64,000 nt of DNA from Oceanospirillum sp047518265 (lineage in GTDB: Bacteria > Pseudomonadota > Gammaproteobacteria > Pseudomonadales > Halomonadaceae), in contig JAKZRG010000002.1 in assembly GCA_047518265.1 (NCBI GenBank), forward strand, positions 166,093-230,092. The letters run 5' to 3'. How positions within the stretch are numbered: position 1 is the first letter of the stretch; each line of letters opens with the position of its first letter. Positions 9,132-17,847 of this stretch are shown here, piece by piece. Position numbers and translations under genes: made by a program. The notes under the pieces are model-generated. The model was not told the origin of the DNA. It saw only the letters and a program-made list of their open reading frames with translations, and did no database searches.

Positions 9132-9719
9132 ATGAAATACAAGGCTATGAAAAATAAAACCATTAAAAACCGAGCCATAAAAAAGCCTCTATCAATGCTT
9201 TTTCTAGGTCTAATAACGTCTTTATCGGCTTTAGCCTATGACGGTATCAAACCCTTGCCACAGCAGGATACGTTACCGGAACACCTTAATACCGGGAGCC
9301 AGATACGTATCGGCCATAATCACTATCTCCTATTGGATCAGATTAGAGCTATCCCTCAAGAGGAATCATCTAGCGCTAAAACAAAGCAACCGGATACAGA
9401 GCTACTGGGTAGTAAGGGAATCTATAATATTCAGGCCAGTATTAGCAGCAAAGGACAGCCTGTGGTTTGGAATCAGAGCACGCAACGTTATGCCATTTTG
9501 TTAGACGAACTGGGACTGGTTCTCAACGATATATCCCAAGCAGAAAACATCGCTGGAGAGTACGGATTAACCCTAACCACTCGTCTAAGCCGATTGAAAC
9601 GTGCCTACTATCAGGTAGATGCAGAAAAAATCCCTGAACTGATGCGCAACCTTCAGCAAGATATAAGAGTCAGGGAAGTTCTGCCGTCACTACTGGAGAA
9701 TGCAAGAAAAGCTATGTGA
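9132..9719 (+). CDS. Secreted small protein, probable separate propeptide/inhibitor of the adjacent subtilase
   Basis: A 195-residue protein with a basic N terminus and a hydrophobic signal segment ending near ALA (about residues 20-36). The middle (about 40-125) is unassigned. The C-terminal 55 residues (IAGEYGLTLTTRLSRLK...YYQVDAEKI...VREVLPSLL) follow the pattern of subtilase propeptide/I9 inhibitor folds, where a phrase such as hydrophobic-G-L-T precedes a DPRV-x-x-V-x-P ending. It starts 13 bases after the protease with a good GGAGG site, so the two are cotranscribed. I infer that it folds or inhibits the protease in trans. The family match is by pattern only. Confidence 0.6.
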   Translation: MKYKAMKNKTIKNRAIKKPLSMLFLGLITSLSALAYDGIKPLPQQDTLPEHLNTGSQIRIGHNHYLLLDQIRAIPQEESSSAKTKQPDTELLGSKGIYNIQASISSKGQPVVWNQSTQRYAILLDELGLVLNDISQAENIAGEYGLTLTTRLSRLKRAYYQVDAEKIPELMRNLQQDIRVREVLPSLLENARKAM

Positions 9720-9843
9720 TGATTCACTATCAAATCGTCCAAGCGACGAAGAGATAAAGACAGCAAGGTCATGGCTTATACGGTGACAGAGGGTCTATGA
9801 CACTATTTTGCCTATTTTAGACAACTCATACCCTCTACTGAGT

Positions 9844-10587
9844 TTACTTTTGACTGGCTTTCCATTCTTGAGCCGCCTGAAAACGAGCTTTTAAATAAAC
9901 CATAAGTTCATCAAGGGCTGTTTCTGCCCCCTGAGCATCACTTTCAGCAATGGCTTGATAAAGCTTTTTATGGGCTTCTACGACATTCAGGCGTTCTCGA
10001 AAACGATAAACGACCATATTAGTCACTGGCTGCATCGCTTCGATCACACCGTACATCATAAACTGCAGCATGGCGTTCTGACAGGAATCCACTAAGGCAC
10101 GATGGAAACGCACATCTGAAGCGCAAAAGTCCTCATCGCTGAGCTCTTCTTTTTGCTGTAACTCCAGCTCCATGGCCATTAATGGTAATAAACCCTTATT
10201 TTTATTTTCAGCGGCTAGGCGACAACAAATTCGCTCCATTTCATGGCGAGCATCGGCCACTTCCGTCAAACTAAATTGATCCATACTGGCCAATAACGTA
10301 GCAGAAGAAGTCAGGCTATTGCTGGCTTCTTCCATAGAAGGACGCGTTACAAAGGTGCCCCCTGTTGGCCCTCGACGAGACCGAATAAGGTTTTGGGCCG
10401 CCAGACGCTTTAATGCTTCTCGAATGGTGGGTCTGGAAACTTCATACCGAATCGCCAGCTCACCCTCTGTTGGTAAGCGATCATCTGCTTTTAATTCACC
10501 GGACATAATTGCAGCACGTAGCTGCTCCGAGATCTGTTTTGCCAGACTCTGTGTTACCAAGGGTTCAATTTTCACGGACGACCTCAA
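9844..10587 (-). CDS. FadR-subfamily GntR transcriptional regulator
   Basis: A 247-residue regulator. The N-terminal winged helix-turn-helix lies at about residues 10-75 (LPTEGELAIRYEVSRPTIREALKRLAAQNLI), and an all-helical FCD ligand-binding domain runs from about 95 to 235. FCD domains usually bind small organic acids, often through a metal ion. The gene is divergent from acuI, with a perfect 25-base inverted repeat between them that overlaps the likely acuI -35 box. It is therefore probably a repressor of acuI and of itself, released by an acrylate- or propionate-related ligand. The ligand is inferred from context only. Confidence 0.85.
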   Translation of the reverse strand: MRSSVKIEPLVTQSLAKQISEQLRAAIMSGELKADDRLPTEGELAIRYEVSRPTIREALKRLAAQNLIRSRRGPTGGTFVTRPSMEEASNSLTSSATLLASMDQFSLTEVADARHEMERICCRLAAENKNKGLLPLMAMELELQQKEELSDEDFCASDVRFHRALVDSCQNAMLQFMMYGVIEAMQPVTNMVVYRFRERLNVVEAHKKLYQAIAESDAQGAETALDELMVYLKARFQAAQEWKASQK

Positions 10588-10640
10588 ACAAACTTTATCA
10601 AGCGAAACAGTTTATCAGAAAAGAGGGGGAAATGTTAAAA

Positions 10641-10665
10641 CTTCTATTTGTTTGACAAATAGAAG
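10641..10665. promoter_or_regulatory. GntR operator overlapping the acuI promoter
   Basis: A perfect inverted repeat with 11-base arms CTTCTATTTGT and ACAAATAGAAG around TTG. Its core fits the FadR-type operator pattern T-x-G-T-N3-A-C-x-A. A -35 box TTGACA (10652-10657) lies inside it, and TATGCT (10676-10681) follows at an 18-base spacing, ahead of acuI. This arrangement predicts repression. Confidence 0.75.
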
Positions 10666-10738
10666 AATAAAAACGTATGCTGAAATCATTGAAGACAAAG
10701 CAAGCGATAAACCCGACAAATAACCGATAGAGATTCCT

Positions 10739-11722
10739 ATGAATAAAGCACTGGTACTGGAACAGGAAGATAAAAAAACACTAGCAGGTGTCCGTGAACT
10801 AGCCGCCAATGAACTACCAGAAGGTGATGTACTGGTTAATATTGACTACAGTTCTCTGAATTTCAAAGATGGCTTGGCCGTGACCGGTGCCGGTAGGATT
10901 GTTCATCAGTTCCCTATGGTACCCGGTATTGATCTAGCCGGTACCGTCGCCGAATCCGATAACCCCGACTATAAACCAGGCGATCCTGTGGTACTAACAG
11001 GCTGGAGTGTCGGCGAACGTTATTGGGGCGGTTATGCGCAACAGATGCGCCTGCAATCTAAATGGTTGGTACCTTTAGCCGATGGCCTGACATCTCGCCA
11101 GACGATGGTGATAGGTACGGCAGGTCTAACCTCTATGCTGTGTGTCATGCGCCTACAGGAAGGCGGCTTAAAACCTGAAGATGGACCGGTATTAGTCACA
11201 GGAGCTACCGGTGGTGTTGGCAGCATTGTTGTGGCTCTGCTAGCAAAAAATGGCTTTGAGGTGGTTGCCGTAAGCGGTAAAGCTGATAGCGCAGACTATC
11301 TGAAAAGCTTAGGCGCTAGCGAAGTATTACCTCGCAGCGAGTTCGAAGAAAAAGCACGACCACTGGATAAGTCTCGCTGGGCCGGTGCCGTGGACACAGT
11401 GGGTGGCGATATCCTAGCGAAAGTACTCTCCCAGATGCACTACAATGGCCGTGTTGCGACGGTTGGTTTAGCCGCCAGTCATGCCCTAAATACGACAGTT
11501 ATGCCGTTTATACTACGGGGTGTCGATCTATTGGGTGTGGATAGTGTAATGATCCCCTATGAACGCCGTGTTCAAGCCTGGAACCGTTTAGCCAATGAGT
11601 TACCTAAAGAGATCATGGATCAGGTGGCAGAAGAGGTAAGCCTGGAGCAAGTACCAGAATACGCTCAAGGTATTATCGAAGGTAAAATACGCGGTCGGGT
11701 TTTGGTTAACCCTAACCTATAA
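10739..11722 (+). CDS. acuI: Acrylyl-CoA reductase AcuI (YhdH family)
   Basis: AcuI is an NADPH-dependent medium-chain oxidoreductase that reduces toxic acryloyl-CoA to propionyl-CoA, a step in DMSP and acrylate breakdown in marine bacteria. The 327 residues follow the YhdH/AcuI pattern closely: SSLNFKDGLAVTGAGRI near residue 38, MVPGIDLAGTV near 59, the Rossmann motif TGATGGVGSIVVALL near 155, and SLGASEVLPR near 190. It lacks the zinc ligands of classical alcohol dehydrogenases, as expected for the family. A divergent GntR repressor and operator sit upstream and a strong terminator downstream, so it is a single-gene unit. No DMSP lyase or demethylase is in this window. Confidence 0.93.
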   Translation: MNKALVLEQEDKKTLAGVRELAANELPEGDVLVNIDYSSLNFKDGLAVTGAGRIVHQFPMVPGIDLAGTVAESDNPDYKPGDPVVLTGWSVGERYWGGYAQQMRLQSKWLVPLADGLTSRQTMVIGTAGLTSMLCVMRLQEGGLKPEDGPVLVTGATGGVGSIVVALLAKNGFEVVAVSGKADSADYLKSLGASEVLPRSEFEEKARPLDKSRWAGAVDTVGGDILAKVLSQMHYNGRVATVGLAASHALNTTVMPFILRGVDLLGVDSVMIPYERRVQAWNRLANELPKEIMDQVAEEVSLEQVPEYAQGIIEGKIRGRVLVNPNL

Positions 11723-11776
11723 GCTTATCGGCCTAGATAAAATAAGACAGTCGATCAAATAGCCATCAGTAAAACG

Positions 11777-11811
11777 AAAATGGGCGCTTGTTGCAGTACA
11801 AGCGCCCATTT
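11777..11811 (+). terminator. Terminator of acuI
   Basis: Long GC-rich hairpin with 10-base arms GGGCGCTTGT / ACAAGCGCCC and flanking A and T stretches, 55 bases after the acuI stop. Confidence 0.8.
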
Positions 11812-11931
11812 CTATTATTCCCTTAACATCGTACATCAACGCCCAAAAGTTTCTCGACAAACAATCGCCATATACTCTGACGACAAGCCAAAATACGAAG
11901 CAATTTTATCTAGGCGTGTAATGCTAGGCGC

Positions 11932-12060
11932 TTATCCTAATAGCAAGCCAGACCAGAAAATGGTCGCAGGCAAACAGTTCATTCCTACCAATACAGCCAG
12001 AGCAGGTACAAACCAGATAATGCCTGATTCATCGCGGAAGTCTTCATCATGATGCGACAT
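11932..12060 (-). CDS. 42-residue single-span membrane protein, probably Fnr-controlled
   Basis: This small ORF begins at ATG 12060 and has a good ribosome binding site (GAGG, 7 bases upstream). The protein has an acidic, histidine-containing N terminus (MSHHDEDFRDESG) and one hydrophobic stretch covering nearly all of the rest (IIWFVPALAVLVGMNCL onward), ending LLLG. A perfect Fnr/Anr box lies about 50 bases upstream, with a TTTAAT -10 at the class II distance. It may be an accessory subunit or modulator of a respiratory or low-oxygen membrane complex, but I do not recognise a family. Confidence 0.6.
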   Translation of the reverse strand: MSHHDEDFRDESGIIWFVPALAVLVGMNCLPATIFWSGLLLG

Positions 12061-12110
12061 TGAGGGTCCTCATAGATTAATGATTAAAGTAGCTGAGACA
12101 AATATTATTA

Positions 12111-12124
12111 TTGATATACATCAA
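12111..12124 (-). promoter_or_regulatory. Fnr/Anr box
   Basis: The sequence TTGATATACATCAA matches the consensus TTGAT-N4-ATCAA at all ten defined positions. On the minus strand a TTTAAT -10 box begins about 22 bases after it, as expected for activation with Fnr centred near -41.5, leading into the 42-residue ORF. The stretch from 12125 to 12314 shows nothing else I can name. Confidence 0.75.
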
Positions 12125-12314
12125 ACGAGCTGTGCATTTTACAAGCAACTCGCATTCTGTCCAGTGCAACTTTAGACCTGTAACCTATAAACCTCTTGCC
12201 TTATACCGACGATGACCGACTTAAATAAAGATAAAGCCTGAGCTAAATACCCAAACAAACACTATTTCTACAAACAGCCGCTCTATTTTTGTTTGGCTAT
12301 GTATCATTCAACAT

Positions 12315-12902
12315 TTAGCGATCTTCCCGAATAAAGATCTGAAAATCAGAACGATCATCACCCTCTTGGCCATAAGACGCACCAAAGGAAAAGCTCTCCG
12401 TAAGATAGATACGCATACCTACTCCGGCCTCGTTAATATCATCATTGGAATATTGCGTTTGTCCTGCATAAGCTTCTACAAGGCGTTTTTTGCCAAAACT
12501 AATCATCCAGTCCGGTATCTCAACCTGCAACTCACCTGCAAACTGGTTACCTGAGGCGTTGGACTTCCCTTCTCCACTCAGCTTCGTTTTCAGATACTTA
12601 TAACGCGCTCCAAGAGTCACTCCAGATAGTACTTCCATACGATAGCCTGCACCAAAGGAGTACTCTCGTGCGGTTAGATCCGAGTCAAAATCAACGGTTT
12701 CAAAACCTGCTAAAAGGCTTAATCCAGAGTTCAGTGCCAAGGCACCACTTAAACCAACACCTGAACCAGAGAGATCTGAACCGGCATACTCCATATCACT
12801 ATTGATATAACTCAGACTCATATAGTGGGGATTATCATTTGCCGCCATAGCCGTCGAAGCTAAAAACAGACACGTGGTAGGTATTATTAAAAGTCGCTTC
12901 AT
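12315..12902 (-). CDS. Secreted outer-membrane-type beta protein of unknown function
   Basis: About 195 residues starting MKRLLIIPTTCLFLAS with a clear signal peptide and an AMA-A cleavage site. The mature protein has alternating hydrophobic/polar strands with many Gly, Ser and Tyr (SYINSDMEYAGSDLSGSGVG, TLGARYKYLKTKLSG, FGASYGQEGDD). It ends in a strand and could form a small beta barrel like OmpA/OmpW-type porins; the last residues (FREDR-like end rather than a terminal Phe) are not the classical barrel signature. An in-frame ATG five residues further upstream is an alternative start. No function can be assigned. Confidence 0.6.
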   Translation of the reverse strand: MKRLLIIPTTCLFLASTAMAANDNPHYMSLSYINSDMEYAGSDLSGSGVGLSGALALNSGLSLLAGFETVDFDSDLTAREYSFGAGYRMEVLSGVTLGARYKYLKTKLSGEGKSNASGNQFAGELQVEIPDWMISFGKKRLVEAYAGQTQYSNDDINEAGVGMRIYLTESFSFGASYGQEGDDRSDFQIFIREDR

Positions 12903-13037
12903 GCCGGATTTATCCATAGATAGAGAAACTAAGTGATAGTCGTCATTCTATGGATTCAACCCGTAGATTGCCACAAGAGGAGGGACTCCAAAAAGTGAGA
13001 AGCGGTACAAGAGTTATAGGTAGGAAGATAAAAAAGG

Positions 13038-13802
13038 CTAAAGCAGCGAACGCCCTCCTTCAACGGGTAGAGTTACACCCGTCAAGTAACTGTTATTTAA
13101 GATATATTCTAAACTCTGGCTAATCACCTCGGCACCAGGCTCTATCTGCAGCGCCGATTTTTTAAGGGTCTTGGTTCGATAAGCCTCATCATCATCGTCA
13201 TTAAACATAATCATGGCCGGAGCGATAGCATTCACTTTAATATCCGGTGCGTACAACGCAGCAAAGGATTGCGTTAGGCTTTCTAATCCAGCCTTTGTTG
13301 CCACATAAGCCCCATGCTTTTTTGACCCCTTACGCACCACTGCATCCGTCATATGCAGGATATCCCTTAAACCATCATGGGCCATTAATAGCCCTCGGCA
13401 CTCTTGATTGATCAAATAAGGCGCCAACATATGAATATTAAAGAGATGAGTAAAACCTTCCGCAGCCTGTTCGGCATCGGGGTTATCCGGCAACCAAGCC
13501 GAAGCATTATGAATAATCCCACGCAAACAAGGGGTCATCGCTTTAACTTTTTGAATAAAGGCCAAGACACCTGCCGTATCAGAAAAGTCCGCTTGTATCG
13601 TCTGAATCCCCAAAGCCCTCAGTTCATTTAAATCATCTCGTTCTCGACGATAGCTAATAATGACCGGATAGCCCTTTTCCACAAAATAGAGAGCAGCATG
13701 ACGACCCAATCGCTGTGCCGCTCCAGTAATCAAGATAGGGGAGTGGTGTTCTCTGGATTCCTGAGCGTTACTCGATGCCTGAGCGTCTCGATCATTCAAC
13801 AT
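13038..13802 (-). CDS. folM: Dihydromonapterin reductase FolM (short-chain dehydrogenase)
   Basis: A 254-residue SDR that follows E. coli FolM along its length: PILITGAAQRLGRHAA (NADPH-binding glycine motif near residue 23), RGIIHNASAWLPD, a catalytic Tyr-x3-Lys pair in AYVATKAGLESL, VKVNAIAPAMIMFNDDDD and the C-terminal TGVTLPVEGGRSL. FolM reduces dihydromonapterin to tetrahydromonapterin and has some dihydrofolate reductase activity. The N terminus is about 18 residues longer than in E. coli and polar. The gene starts 9 bases after the flavoreductase upstream, so the two share a transcript with ubiD probably at the head. Confidence 0.87.
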   Translation of the reverse strand: MLNDRDAQASSNAQESREHHSPILITGAAQRLGRHAALYFVEKGYPVIISYRRERDDLNELRALGIQTIQADFSDTAGVLAFIQKVKAMTPCLRGIIHNASAWLPDNPDAEQAAEGFTHLFNIHMLAPYLINQECRGLLMAHDGLRDILHMTDAVVRKGSKKHGAYVATKAGLESLTQSFAALYAPDIKVNAIAPAMIMFNDDDDEAYRTKTLKKSALQIEPGAEVISQSLEYILNNSYLTGVTLPVEGGRSLL

Positions 13803-13811
13803 AATTAACCC

Positions 13812-14825
13812 TTAGGTACGCGGAGCATAGGTAAAAACATCAGAGAAAACACACTGATCATCCAAGCCATACTGAATCAAATTATCCGTTACGGAATACA
13901 CCATCGAAGGAGAGCCACTGGCATAAATGTTCGCGTTATCAAACCGGCGGTGATCCTTAATCATGGCATCATGTAGCATACCTACATGGCCATCCCAATC
14001 CTGATTGGTCAATATATCGCCGATAACAGGCACAAAATGAAAGTTTTTATATTCTTTCTGCCACTGACGAGGTAATTCAGCCATATAGAGATCCTGCAAA
14101 CGACGCGCCCCCCAATACAGATAAAGCTCCTGATCCGTCTCTTGAGCAAAAGCCTCTTCCAGCAACGCCTTCATCTGGGTGAAGCCTGTACCTGCGGCAA
14201 TAAAAAAAGCCTTATCCATAGAGGAATCTTGCAGAGTGCACTCCCCTTTAGGTAACTCAACCTGAATCGTACCATCCTGCTGTAAAGTCTGAATCAAGAG
14301 ACGAGAGTTATCTCTATCCGGTAAATATTGGATATGTAACTCAATACGTCGACCGTCTGGACGGTTGGCGATGGAAAAAGCATTCCGCTCTCCATTGGGC
14401 AAAATGACGTCTAGATATTGCCCGGCCGCATAATCCAAGATAACACCGGCCGGGGCCAATAGCTCCACCTTATACACTTCCGATGAACCCAGTAGCTCAA
14501 CACTATTAATCTGGCAGACTAACGTCTTCACTGTAAACTCTCCTGGCGCCAGAATTCGAGGCAATTCAATATGAACGGCTTCTGACGCATATGCGGTACA
14601 AAATAAGAAATCTTCGCCGGAGTCGGCAACTTGATCGCAATTGCGTCCTCGATAGCTCACGCGCCCCTGCAAGACTCGCCCCTCACAGTACTCACAGACA
14701 CCATTACGGCACCCCTTAGGCAAACGAAATCCTTGCTGTTTGGCAGCAGCCAGAAAGCTTTCTCCTGGCTTAACCAAAAACTGCTTACCACTGGGCAAGC
14801 AGGTCACTGTAATCAAATCCGGCAC
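13812..14825 (-). CDS. [2Fe-2S] ferredoxin-NAD(P)H flavoreductase (AscD/phenol hydroxylase reductase type)
   Basis: A 337-residue soluble electron-transfer protein in three parts. A plant-type ferredoxin domain occupies residues 1-90 with cluster ligands Cys39, Cys44, Cys47 and Cys76. A FAD-binding barrel occupies about 100-195 (GQYLDVILPNGERNAFSIANRP), and an NAD(P)-binding domain about 205-337 (FIAAGTGFTQMKALLEEA, WGARRLQDLY). Relatives are often called CDP-6-deoxy-glucoseen reductase. In pseudomonads a gene of this kind sits next to ubiD, as here. That suggests supply of electrons or reduced flavin to UbiD/ubiquinone metabolism, but this is inference. Confidence 0.85.
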   Translation of the reverse strand: MPDLITVTCLPSGKQFLVKPGESFLAAAKQQGFRLPKGCRNGVCEYCEGRVLQGRVSYRGRNCDQVADSGEDFLFCTAYASEAVHIELPRILAPGEFTVKTLVCQINSVELLGSSEVYKVELLAPAGVILDYAAGQYLDVILPNGERNAFSIANRPDGRRIELHIQYLPDRDNSRLLIQTLQQDGTIQVELPKGECTLQDSSMDKAFFIAAGTGFTQMKALLEEAFAQETDQELYLYWGARRLQDLYMAELPRQWQKEYKNFHFVPVIGDILTNQDWDGHVGMLHDAMIKDHRRFDNANIYASGSPSMVYSVTDNLIQYGLDDQCVFSDVFTYAPRT

Positions 14826-14906
14826 GCTGGACTCCTAGCAATAGGGCGATAAAGCGCGGTAACAAACTATTAAGCAGGAGTTTTTTCTCACTTAAGCCCT
14901 CAGGGC

Positions 14907-16376
14907 TTAGTCAAAAATGGCCAGTTGATCCCAAAGCTCATCAACCTTCTGCTTAACGGCCTTATCCATTTCAATCGGCTCGCCCCACTCACGATCGGTT
15001 TCTCCCGGCATCTTATTCGTGGCATCCATTCCCATCTTGGAACCTAAACGAGGGATAGGTGAAGCAAAATCCAGATAATCGATCGGTGTATTTTCGATCA
15101 TAACGGTGTCGCGAGCAGGATCCATTCGAGTGGTAATCGCCCAGATCACGTCATTCCAATCACGCGCGTTAATATCATCATCCGTCACAATAACAAACTT
15201 GGTATACATAAACTGACGCAGGAAAGACCAAACCCCCATCATCACCCGTTTGGCGTGACCTGGATATTGTTTCTTCATCGTGACCACCGCCATACGGTAG
15301 GAACAACCTTCTGGCGGTAGATAAAAATCAACAATCTCTGGAAACTGACGCTGCAGAATCGGCACGAACACTTCGTTTAATGCCACACCGAGAATGGCTG
15401 GCTCATCCGGTGGACGCCCTGTATAGGTACTGTGATAGATAGGATCTTTCCGGTGGGTAATACGCTCAACGGTAAACACAGGGAAACTTTCGACTTCATT
15501 GTAATAACCCGTGTGATCACCAAAAGGCCCTTCTGGCGCCATTTCATCAGGATAAATATGGCCTTCCAGAATAATTTCCGCACTAGCAGGCACTTGCAGA
15601 TCACTGCCGATACATGTTGCTAATTCGGTTTTTGAGCCACGCAATAATCCGGCAAAGGCATATTCCGACAACGTGTCAGGAACCGGTGTTACCGCACCTA
15701 AAATGGTGGCGGGGTCTGCGCCAAGAGCAACGGCCACAGGGAAAGGTTTGCCTGGGTGAGTTTGCTGCCACTCACGAAAATCCAAAGCACCACCACGATG
15801 GGACAACCAACGCATGATCAGCTTATTTTTACCAATCACTTGTTGACGGTAAATCCCCAAGTTTTGACGTTCTTTATGAGGGCCTTTACTAATCACCAGG
15901 GGCCAGGTTACCAAAGGTCCAGCATCTCCGGGCCAACAGGTTTGTACTGGAAGCTTCGACAAATCAACATCATCACCTTCCAAAACAACCTGCTGACAGG
16001 CGGCATTACGTACCTTTTTTGGCCCCATATGCAGGACTTTTTTGAAAATAGGCAGTTTTTCTATGGCATCTTTAAAGCCCTTGGGGGGTTCTGGCTCTTT
16101 CAAATAAGCCAATAATCGACCTACTTCACGTAGGGCGTCCACATTGTCTTCACCCATACCCAGAGCAACTCGGCGAGGCGTACCAAATAAATTGCCTAAT
16201 ACAGGCATATCATAGCCAACGGGGTTCTCAAACAGTAGCGCTGGACCACCCTGACGCAGAGTACGATCACAGATTTCGGTCATTTCCAGATTGGGATCAA
16301 CCGGTTGAGGAATGCGTTTAAGCTCTCCCATCTGTTCTAATTGATCAATAAATTCACGCAGGTCTTTATAGCGCAT
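14907..16376 (-). CDS. ubiD: 3-octaprenyl-4-hydroxybenzoate carboxy-lyase UbiD
   Basis: UbiD decarboxylates 4-hydroxy-3-polyprenylbenzoate in ubiquinone synthesis, using prenylated FMN made by UbiX. At 489 residues it matches the family length (497 in E. coli). The recognisable core is present: YKDLREFIDQLEQMGELKRI at the start, LGIYRQQVIGKNKLIMRWL near residue 171, the EGPFGDHTGYYN segment that carries the catalytic acid region near 281, and the metal/flavin-site sequence further on. It ends close to the ferredoxin reductase gene on the same strand. A 3'-end palindrome AAGCCCT/AGGGCTT overlaps the stop. Confidence 0.95.
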   Translation of the reverse strand: MRYKDLREFIDQLEQMGELKRIPQPVDPNLEMTEICDRTLRQGGPALLFENPVGYDMPVLGNLFGTPRRVALGMGEDNVDALREVGRLLAYLKEPEPPKGFKDAIEKLPIFKKVLHMGPKKVRNAACQQVVLEGDDVDLSKLPVQTCWPGDAGPLVTWPLVISKGPHKERQNLGIYRQQVIGKNKLIMRWLSHRGGALDFREWQQTHPGKPFPVAVALGADPATILGAVTPVPDTLSEYAFAGLLRGSKTELATCIGSDLQVPASAEIILEGHIYPDEMAPEGPFGDHTGYYNEVESFPVFTVERITHRKDPIYHSTYTGRPPDEPAILGVALNEVFVPILQRQFPEIVDFYLPPEGCSYRMAVVTMKKQYPGHAKRVMMGVWSFLRQFMYTKFVIVTDDDINARDWNDVIWAITTRMDPARDTVMIENTPIDYLDFASPIPRLGSKMGMDATNKMPGETDREWGEPIEMDKAVKQKVDELWDQLAIFD

Positions 16377-16543
16377 ACTTGCTTACCCCAAACTCATAGG
16401 CTTACACCAATCCCAACTCATAATCAGTGAATCAAAGCTGGTATATCAAAGTTGATTCACGCCCTAGCTTTAACTGCGGGACATTATCAGGATTGGCATC
16501 AGATATCGGACAAAAGAGCACAGAAACAGAAATATCAGGCATT

Positions 16544-16576
16544 AAAAAGGGCAAGCCTTGGCTTACCCTTTTTTAA
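16544..16576 (-). terminator. Terminator of rho
   Basis: Hairpin AAAAAGGG(C/T)AAGCC / GGCTTACCCTTTTTT just past the rho stop, with a T run in the minus-strand sense. Upstream of it, 16377-16543 contains a sequence loosely like the palindromic repeats beside pssA. Confidence 0.8.
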
Positions 16577-16587
16577 AATAGAAACGC

Positions 16588-17847
16588 TTATTTACGTTTC
16601 ATCGCATTAAAGAACTCATCATTAGTTTTAGTATCTTTAAGACGATCAATCAAAAACTCAATAGCAGCAGTATCTTCCATTGGATGCAGTAGCTTACGCA
16701 GAATCCAGACACGTTGCAGCTCATCTTCTGTCGTTAATAGGTCTTCACGACGTGTACCAGAACGGCGAATATTAATAGCAGGATAAACACGCTTTTCTGC
16801 AATCTTACGATCCAGATGCAGTTCGTTATTACCCGTACCTTTAAACTCTTCGAAGATAACCTCGTCCATTTTAGAACCGGTATCAACCAGAGCTGTGGCG
16901 ATAATGGTCAAACTACCGCCGTGCTCAATATTACGTGCAGCACCAAAGAAACGCTTTGGTTTTTCCAACGCATGAGCATCAACACCACCGGTCAGTACTT
17001 TACCGGAGGAAGGAACCACGGTGTTGTAAGCACGAGCCAGACGAGTGATGGAGTCCAGCAGAATCACAACGTCTTTTTTGTGCTCAACCAAACGCTTAGC
17101 ACGCTCGATTACCATTTCAGCCACTTGTACGTGACGGGATGGTGGCTCATCGAAAGTGGAAGCAACCACTTCCCCTCGTACAGAACGGGTCATCTCGGTC
17201 ACTTCTTCTGGACGCTCGTCAATCAGAAGCACGATCAGGTGACATTCTGGATTGTTACGGGTAATAGAAGACGCAATGTTCTGCAGCATCAACGTTTTAC
17301 CCGCTTTTGGTGGCGATACGACCAAGCCACGCTGGCCTTTACCAATCGGAGCAACCAGATCAATAACACGAGCAGTCAGATCTTCTGTAGAACCGTTACC
17401 GATCTCCATAACCAAACGGTCATCAGGAAACAGCGGGGTTAAGTTCTCAAATAAGATCTTATGTTTCGAGCTTTCCGGCTTATCAAAGTTAATTTCATTA
17501 ACTTTTAGCAGGGCAAAATAACGTTCACCGTCTTTAGGTGGACGAATTTTACCGGCAATATGGTCGCCTTTACGCATGTTAAAGCGACGAATTTGACTCG
17601 GAGATACATAAATATCATCCGGGCCAGCCAAGTAGGAACTGTCAGCTGAACGTAGGAAACCAAAACCATCTTGCAGGATTTCCAGTACGCCATCACCGTA
17701 AATATCTTCACCACTTTTGGCATGCCTTTTCAGGATGGCAAAGATGATATCTTGCTTACGGGAGCGACCAACATTTTCAACACCCATCTCTTGGGCGAGT
17801 TCTAACAGTTCTGGAACAGATTTTTGCTTTAATTCGGTAAGATTCAT
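16588..17847 (-). CDS. rho: Transcription termination factor Rho
   Basis: Rho is the hexameric RNA helicase that ends many transcripts. The 419 residues equal the E. coli length. The N-terminal helical Rho_N domain (MNLTELKQKSVPELLELAQ) and the RNA-binding cold-shock-like domain (GFGFLRS, about 62-66) are followed by the RecA-type ATPase with Walker A (SPPKAGKT near residue 181), Walker B (VVILLDSITRLARAYN) and the Q/R loops. A 425-base gap lies upstream, consistent with the autoregulatory leader usual for rho. trxA is the next gene on the same strand, as in many gammaproteobacteria. Confidence 0.98.
   Translation of the reverse strand: MNLTELKQKSVPELLELAQEMGVENVGRSRKQDIIFAILKRHAKSGEDIYGDGVLEILQDGFGFLRSADSSYLAGPDDIYVSPSQIRRFNMRKGDHIAGKIRPPKDGERYFALLKVNEINFDKPESSKHKILFENLTPLFPDDRLVMEIGNGSTEDLTARVIDLVAPIGKGQRGLVVSPPKAGKTLMLQNIASSITRNNPECHLIVLLIDERPEEVTEMTRSVRGEVVASTFDEPPSRHVQVAEMVIERAKRLVEHKKDVVILLDSITRLARAYNTVVPSSGKVLTGGVDAHALEKPKRFFGAARNIEHGGSLTIIATALVDTGSKMDEVIFEEFKGTGNNELHLDRKIAEKRVYPAINIRRSGTRREDLLTTEDELQRVWILRKLLHPMEDTAAIEFLIDRLKDTKTNDEFFNAMKRK

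Noticed and set aside
11780..12052. A 90-codon plus-strand frame after acuI
   Set aside because: It begins inside the acuI terminator hairpin and runs antisense to the better supported 42-residue gene.
16816..17442. A 208-codon plus-strand frame inside rho
   Set aside because: It lies antisense to the highly conserved rho coding region and its translation has no family features.
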